Shown here: one piece after another, positions 60,086 through 64,000 of the stretch
How positions within the stretch are numbered: the first letter of the stretch is position 1
Layout: the number at the start of each line of letters is the position of its first letter
From: Herbaspirillum chlorophenolicum
GTDB taxonomy: Bacteria; Pseudomonadota; Gammaproteobacteria; Burkholderiales; Burkholderiaceae_D
Direction: 5' to 3'
Length of the DNA stretch: 64,000 bases
NCBI RefSeq assembly: GCF_001189955.1
Contig: NZ_LFLT01000012.1
Location: forward strand, 62,001 to 126,000
The notes under the pieces: model-generated
Databases searched by the model: none
Told to the model about the DNA's origin: nothing
Seen by the model: only the letters and a program-made list of their open reading frames with translations
Made by a program: the position numbers and the translations under genes

Positions 60086-61666
60086 ATGGACCTGCGCTGG
60101 TGTTCTATTCGCACGCGCCTGGCTGGCGCGTTTGCCTTGTTATTCATTCTGCTGGCGGTACTTGCGGCGATAGTCGGGTTCAACGATATCGCACGCCAGG
60201 ATGAACTGGCCCGCCAATTGGCGTCGCTGGGGCAAGGTATCGGCCGGCAAGAGTTGCAGGCCATCGCAAAAATTGTGGCGGAAGCGGAGGCGGCCAGAAC
60301 GATGCTGCTGCAATATGCCGCGGGCGGCGCCGTGCTGGTGGCGGCCCTGGCTGGTGCAGTTGCGTGGCTGGTCGGGCGCAGCATCACCCATCCGCTTGAG
60401 GCGGCGTTATCGCTGGCGCGGCGGGTGGCGACCGGCGACCTTTCCTCGGACATTGCGGCCAAAGGGAAGGATGAAATATCGGACCTGCTGCGCGCTCTGC
60501 AAGCCATGAATGGCAACCTGAAGAAAATCGTCGGGGATGTGCGGGTGGGGACCCAGGTCATCGCGGAAGCATCCGACCAGATTGCCGACGGCAACAGTGC
60601 GCTGTCTTCGCGGACGGAGAGCCAGGCCAGTTCCTTGCAGCAGACCGCATCATCGATGGAACAGCTGACTTCCATGGTGTCGCAGAACGCCGGCCACGCG
60701 GAGCAGGCCAACCAGGTGGTTGCGGTGGCTTCCGGCTCGGCGGTGCGCGGCGGCAAGGTGGTAGAGCAAGTGCGCGACATCATGGGAGCGATCAACGATA
60801 GCTCGACCCGCATCGTCGACATCATCAGCGTGATCGACGGTATCGCATTTCAGACTAACATCCTGGCCCTGAATGCCTCCGTCGAGGCCGCGCGCGCGGG
60901 AGAGCAAGGCCGCGGGTTTGCGGTGGTCGCCTCGGAAGTGCGCTCGCTTGCCCAACGCTCCGCCGTAGCGGCGCGCGAGATAAAGGTCTTGATCGACGAG
61001 TCGGTGCAGAAGGTGAAAAGCGGCAATCTTCTCGCGGGCCAGGCGGAAGGTGCGATGCATGACATCGTGCGGTCGGTGGCCCAGGTAGAGGGCATCATTG
61101 CGGAAATATCGCAGGCCGGGCGCGAACAGAGCCACGGCATTACCGAGATCAATCATGCGGTGGCGCAGATGGACAAGATGACGCAGCAGAATGCCCTGCT
61201 TGTCGAGAACGCAGCTTCCTCCGCATTGAAGATGCAGCAGTTGGCCACATCGCTGGCGCAGTCGGTGGCAGCGTTCCGCCTGGAAAATAGTTCAGACGCA
61301 GCCATTGCAATGGTGAAGCGAGCCGTGCGCCATGTGCAGGCTAACGGCACTGAGGCCGCCCTGGCTGATTTCAGCCTTCCGGCTCCCGAATTCCGGCAAC
61401 GCGACCTTTACATCAATGCGATCGACCTGAATGGGAACACCCTGGCCCATGGCGACAATAAAAAGCTGATCGGCCGCAACCTGATCGATATGAAGGATGC
61501 CGATGGCAAGCCCTTCATCCGGCACTTTGTGGAAACGGCCAAGAGTGCAGGGCAGGGATGGGTGGATTACCGGTGGCAGAACCCGGTAACCGGCCTGCTG
61601 GAAGAAAAGCGCACCTACATCGAATTGGTCGACGGCCTTGTTTTGGGGTGCGGCGTTTATAAATAA
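60086..61666 (+). CDS. Chemoreceptor with a C-terminal cytoplasmic Cache domain
   Basis: Methyl-accepting protein of 526 residues with unusual order. TM1 is at about 12-31, a short periplasmic loop follows (about 32-76, too small for a usual sensor domain), then TM2 at about 77-97, HAMP, and the signalling domain with [33 protein letters not shown]. The last ~125 residues (402-526) form a single-Cache-like domain: RDLYINAIDLNGNTLAHGDNKKLIGRNLIDMKDADGKPF, then GWVDYRWQNP and EKRTYIE...GLVLGCGVYK. Sensing would be cytoplasmic. It is the last gene of the aromatic importer cluster, 54 bases after livF, so a phenylacetate-pathway signal is plausible. Confidence 0.9.
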   Translation: MDLRWCSIRTRLAGAFALLFILLAVLAAIVGFNDIARQDELARQLASLGQGIGRQELQAIAKIVAEAEAARTMLLQYAAGGAVLVAALAGAVAWLVGRSITHPLEAALSLARRVATGDLSSDIAAKGKDEISDLLRALQAMNGNLKKIVGDVRVGTQVIAEASDQIADGNSALSSRTESQASSLQQTASSMEQLTSMVSQNAGHAEQANQVVAVASGSAVRGGKVVEQVRDIMGAINDSSTRIVDIISVIDGIAFQTNILALNASVEAARAGEQGRGFAVVASEVRSLAQRSAVAAREIKVLIDESVQKVKSGNLLAGQAEGAMHDIVRSVAQVEGIIAEISQAGREQSHGITEINHAVAQMDKMTQQNALLVENAASSALKMQQLATSLAQSVAAFRLENSSDAAIAMVKRAVRHVQANGTEAALADFSLPAPEFRQRDLYINAIDLNGNTLAHGDNKKLIGRNLIDMKDADGKPFIRHFVETAKSAGQGWVDYRWQNPVTGLLEEKRTYIELVDGLVLGCGVYK

Positions 61667-61757
61667 AAAGATGCCATCGGGATGGGAGCGGTACCGTTCG
61701 GAACTCCATCCCGTCTGGGACAGCCAGCAAGGGAATGGCGGGATAGAGGTGGCCCCG

Positions 61758-63950
61758 CTATTGCCGGCATCCTGGTGACGCATAAACATGGCGCTCGGCG
61801 ATGCCATGATCCAGTTCATCCAGCAAGATATCGATCAATTCCGGCCTGCCATGCTGGCAATACAGCATCGTCTCAACCAAGGCGGCATCCTTGCGAATCC
61901 GCTCCAAGATTTCGCCGCTGCTCATGCGGGCGCTTCGTGCAATCTTGCCGATGAGGTTGGTGTGCCAGTCCGGGTCAAGGGAGTTGATCTCCAAGTTTGC
62001 CGCGATGCCCATATCGTGCCTCTCTTCGTTGGAGATAAGCTCGATTCCATTGAAGAATTCCAGAATGTCCGACGCATAGGACATCCTCAGAAAGACGCTG
62101 ATCAGCATGCGCCAGTTGACCGTCTTGAACCCCAGGTTGCGCAATGCAGGAAGGCAACTGTGAATGCGATCGAGGATTCTGGCGATGAATGCGGAAGCTT
62201 TGAAGGCGTCCACATCCAGGAACGTGCCAACAACGGTGAAGGCGCCGGATCTCAGCAATCCATTGGAGACCGATGCATGAGACCAGGAAATGGTGGGGGT
62301 TGAGCAAGCGCTGAGGAAGGCGATAGGCGGGATTCGCGCCCTTCCGAACAATTGCCAGGTGTCGATCTTGTCATCTCCAATCTGCAGCCATCCCGAGTCC
62401 CGGTGTCCCCCATGTTGGCCGTGGCAGTCGAAAACAACAATCAGGCCATCAAAGCCATTGAGTGCCGCGACCAATTCGTCTTTATTGGCAACATCGGCAT
62501 AGATGATCTCCATGGTGTCGGAAACCCTGAATGTTTCTATCGCCGTCTGCAATGCATTTCTGATGGGGTCGTTTTGCTTGAACGAGCGGATGACCAGCAC
62601 CTTGTGCAGGGCAGCAGCGGGGATGGCGACGGAGTCCCCAACAGCTGCGTACTGCATCAGCATGTTTCCCGTCGTGATGGGGATGCGCGATACCTCATGG
62701 CTGATCATGAGCGGCAGGTCGTTGAAGACGATCCACTCCAACGGGACATCGCTGCAGATGGTGATGCGCGAACTGGTGGTGATCGTATCCTGGAACTGTA
62801 TAGCAGCCCGGGTCAGATTCTCGGACAGAGAACGGAAGCGCTCCTGGAGCATTGGAGCCGCTTTGCGGTCGGTGCGCCGGCGAAATCGCTCTATGTCGTC
62901 CAGGAGTCCGCGATGCAAGTTGACTTCATGCGGCAGCCGGAGCGGGACATAATTGCCGCTCGAGCACAGCAGGGCAATGGATGCCACGGTGGCAAATTGC
63001 TCTCTTTGGCGCGTATGCATGATGAATCCGGTCACCTGCTCCGAGGCCTTGTCCGGCGCGGAGCCATTCCAGAGAATCTTGAATCCGGCATACCCACGGT
63101 TTCGTATGAAGCCATCCTTGATGATGCTGCGGAAGTCCTGGGACTTTACCAATTTCAGAATCCCATTCCAGTAAGGGGAGCTGACGTCGTACAGATGGGC
63201 CGCGATCGCGGGAGAAAACATCACCAGTTGGGGGATCGCTTCGTCTTCATATGCAACGCGTTTGGTGACGGTCAGAATATCGTTAACGGCGTCGAAATAA
63301 TTTTGATCGTTCAGCGGGCTGATTGCTTTGCTGTCAGAGAACGTAAATCCCAGCGACAGAAGCTTGAATTCGTTTGCCCTGACCGTGCCGTTGATCCGGC
63401 TTTTTAATTCCAGCGGTACGTTGTAACTGGAGCGAAGAAGCGGGAGCTGGTCGGCCGGAATCGGGGCGGTCTCCTTCAGTATCTCCAGAAGCTCTGCGTC
63501 CAGGAATGTCGGGTCCAGGCTGTTGCGCTCGCGCAGATTGACAATCCCTTCGCCGCTTTTGGTCGACAAGATGATCAGCGGCGATTTGACTTTGCTCCTG
63601 ATCTTGAGCGCTTTGGCGATATGTTTCTGTGGAACGGCGATGACATGGATTGCCGGTTCATCAAAGAGCTCGAGCGAGACATTCTGAGCGCCCATCGCCC
63701 ATACCGACTTGGTGGCGCCCAGGCGGCGATATTCCACGAGCTGGGTATGGTTAAGGAAGAGTTCCCTGGCATCGTTTGGGAGTATCGAGACGATCTCGAC
63801 CAAAGACAAAAATTCGGGAGTGGCGACATCGTGATTGAAGCCCTGGAAGGGTGTTACCTTCTGGAGGCTTCCAGGTACCAGCAGCGTGTAGATTATTTTT
63901 CTCATTTCAGGGATCGAGCTTACTTGAAGCCAAGCGCTCACGGATTTCAT
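61758..63950 (-). CDS. CHAT-domain caspase-like protease, possible defence effector
   Basis: Protein of 730 residues. The C-terminal third has CHAT protease features: DGLIVVFDCHGQHGG with catalytic-candidate His510, AFLSACST with catalytic-candidate Cys549, and the typical strand SGAFTVVGTFLDVDAFKASAF. A SDVPLEW segment (about residues 400-406) resembles the CHAT entry. Residues 1-330 have no recognised domain. The ATG at 63950 overlaps the stop of an upstream frame as ATGA, favouring this start over the Met at codon 16 (63905). Base composition is more A+T-rich than neighbours (for example 27 G+C in 63241-63300). CHAT proteases are often activated effectors in antiviral or cell-death systems; its partner genes lie outside the window. 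Confidence 0.75.
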   Translation of the reverse strand: MKSVSAWLQVSSIPEMRKIIYTLLVPGSLQKVTPFQGFNHDVATPEFLSLVEIVSILPNDARELFLNHTQLVEYRRLGATKSVWAMGAQNVSLELFDEPAIHVIAVPQKHIAKALKIRSKVKSPLIILSTKSGEGIVNLRERNSLDPTFLDAELLEILKETAPIPADQLPLLRSSYNVPLELKSRINGTVRANEFKLLSLGFTFSDSKAISPLNDQNYFDAVNDILTVTKRVAYEDEAIPQLVMFSPAIAAHLYDVSSPYWNGILKLVKSQDFRSIIKDGFIRNRGYAGFKILWNGSAPDKASEQVTGFIMHTRQREQFATVASIALLCSSGNYVPLRLPHEVNLHRGLLDDIERFRRRTDRKAAPMLQERFRSLSENLTRAAIQFQDTITTSSRITICSDVPLEWIVFNDLPLMISHEVSRIPITTGNMLMQYAAVGDSVAIPAAALHKVLVIRSFKQNDPIRNALQTAIETFRVSDTMEIIYADVANKDELVAALNGFDGLIVVFDCHGQHGGHRDSGWLQIGDDKIDTWQLFGRARIPPIAFLSACSTPTISWSHASVSNGLLRSGAFTVVGTFLDVDAFKASAFIARILDRIHSCLPALRNLGFKTVNWRMLISVFLRMSYASDILEFFNGIELISNEERHDMGIAANLEINSLDPDWHTNLIGKIARSARMSSGEILERIRKDAALVETMLYCQHGRPELIDILLDELDHGIAERHVYASPGCRQ

Positions 63951-64000
63951 CCATCAACCTTGTTCAACCTTTGGGGACCGCGGCGTGCCCCATTCCTTGT
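63947..64000 (-). CDS. C-terminal end of an upstream gene (partial)
   Basis: A minus-strand frame enters from the right edge and ends TGA at 63947-63949, overlapping the CHAT start as ATGA. Only about 17 codons (ending GPQRLNKVDG) are visible, so no product can be named. The overlap is the main support for it being real. Confidence 0.35.
   Translation of the reverse strand, partial: TRNGARRGPQRLNKVDG

Noticed and set aside
61681-61720. Hairpin GGGATGG...CCATCCC after the last chemoreceptor
   Set aside because: The stem has a bulge and no T-run; it may help end the transcript but was not strong enough to list as a terminator.

Overview
The window is a GC-rich bacterial chromosome segment. 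Gene content points to a betaproteobacterium of the order Burkholderiales, most like Oxalobacteraceae such as Herbaspirillum. The clues are the bipartite kinase-like/GNAT ArgA, the Burkholderia-type porin, the TetR-type PaaR with a paaYABCDENGHIKJF-ordered phenylacetate operon, and several 4HB chemoreceptors. This assignment is an inference; no rRNA or other marker gene is present. I found no tRNA, rRNA, CRISPR array or insertion sequence.

Region 1 (1-9.4 kb) is housekeeping and iron: the end of an antiporter-like membrane gene, rpiA, a periplasmic M16 protease, yggX, argA, a TonB-dependent siderophore receptor downstream of a Fur-box-like site, and an HSL-type esterase.

Region 2 (9.5-26.8 kb) looks like one physiological unit around 5-oxoproline (pyroglutamate) and D-glutamate. 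It holds a 1208-residue ATP-dependent 5-oxoprolinase-type enzyme and, divergently, a complete branched-chain-type ABC importer. It also has two paralogous DUF1445 (D-glutamate cyclase/UPF0317) proteins, an NTF2-like protein, a porin, a chemoreceptor, a MarR-like and a LysR regulator, and an EamA exporter. The divergent promoter region carries an NtrC-type dyad and a consensus sigma-54 promoter, so nitrogen control is likely. The importer mRNA would have a leader of more than 500 nt with a small basic ORF and several hairpins.

Region 3 (26.8-39.2 kb) has a chemoreceptor, a flavin monooxygenase, a periplasmic L-asparaginase, an AraC regulator, a PNPOx-fold protein and an SDR. At its centre is a metal-stress island. 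An ECF sigma factor gene sits between two NrsF (DUF1109) anti-sigma genes, and divergent from it is a bufferin-type operon: DUF2282 precursor, DUF692/MNIO enzyme, DUF2063 partner and DoxX protein. Both transcription units carry the same promoter, TGTAACC-N16-CGAA, which closes the regulatory loop.

Region 4 (39.3-61.7 kb) is a complete phenylacetyl-CoA pathway. A 13-gene minus-strand operon (paaY to paaF) is driven by one promoter with a PaaR operator between its -35 and -10. On the plus strand lie paaR, an ABC importer with its permease and ATPase fused (LivM-LivG), paaZ, and a chemoreceptor whose sensory Cache domain is at its cytoplasmic C-terminus. Together they suggest uptake, degradation and behaviour tied to aromatic acids.

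Region 5 (61.7-64 kb) is a more A+T-rich, probably acquired gene for a CHAT caspase-like protease. It is translationally coupled to a gene that runs off the window, and may be the edge of a defence or effector island.
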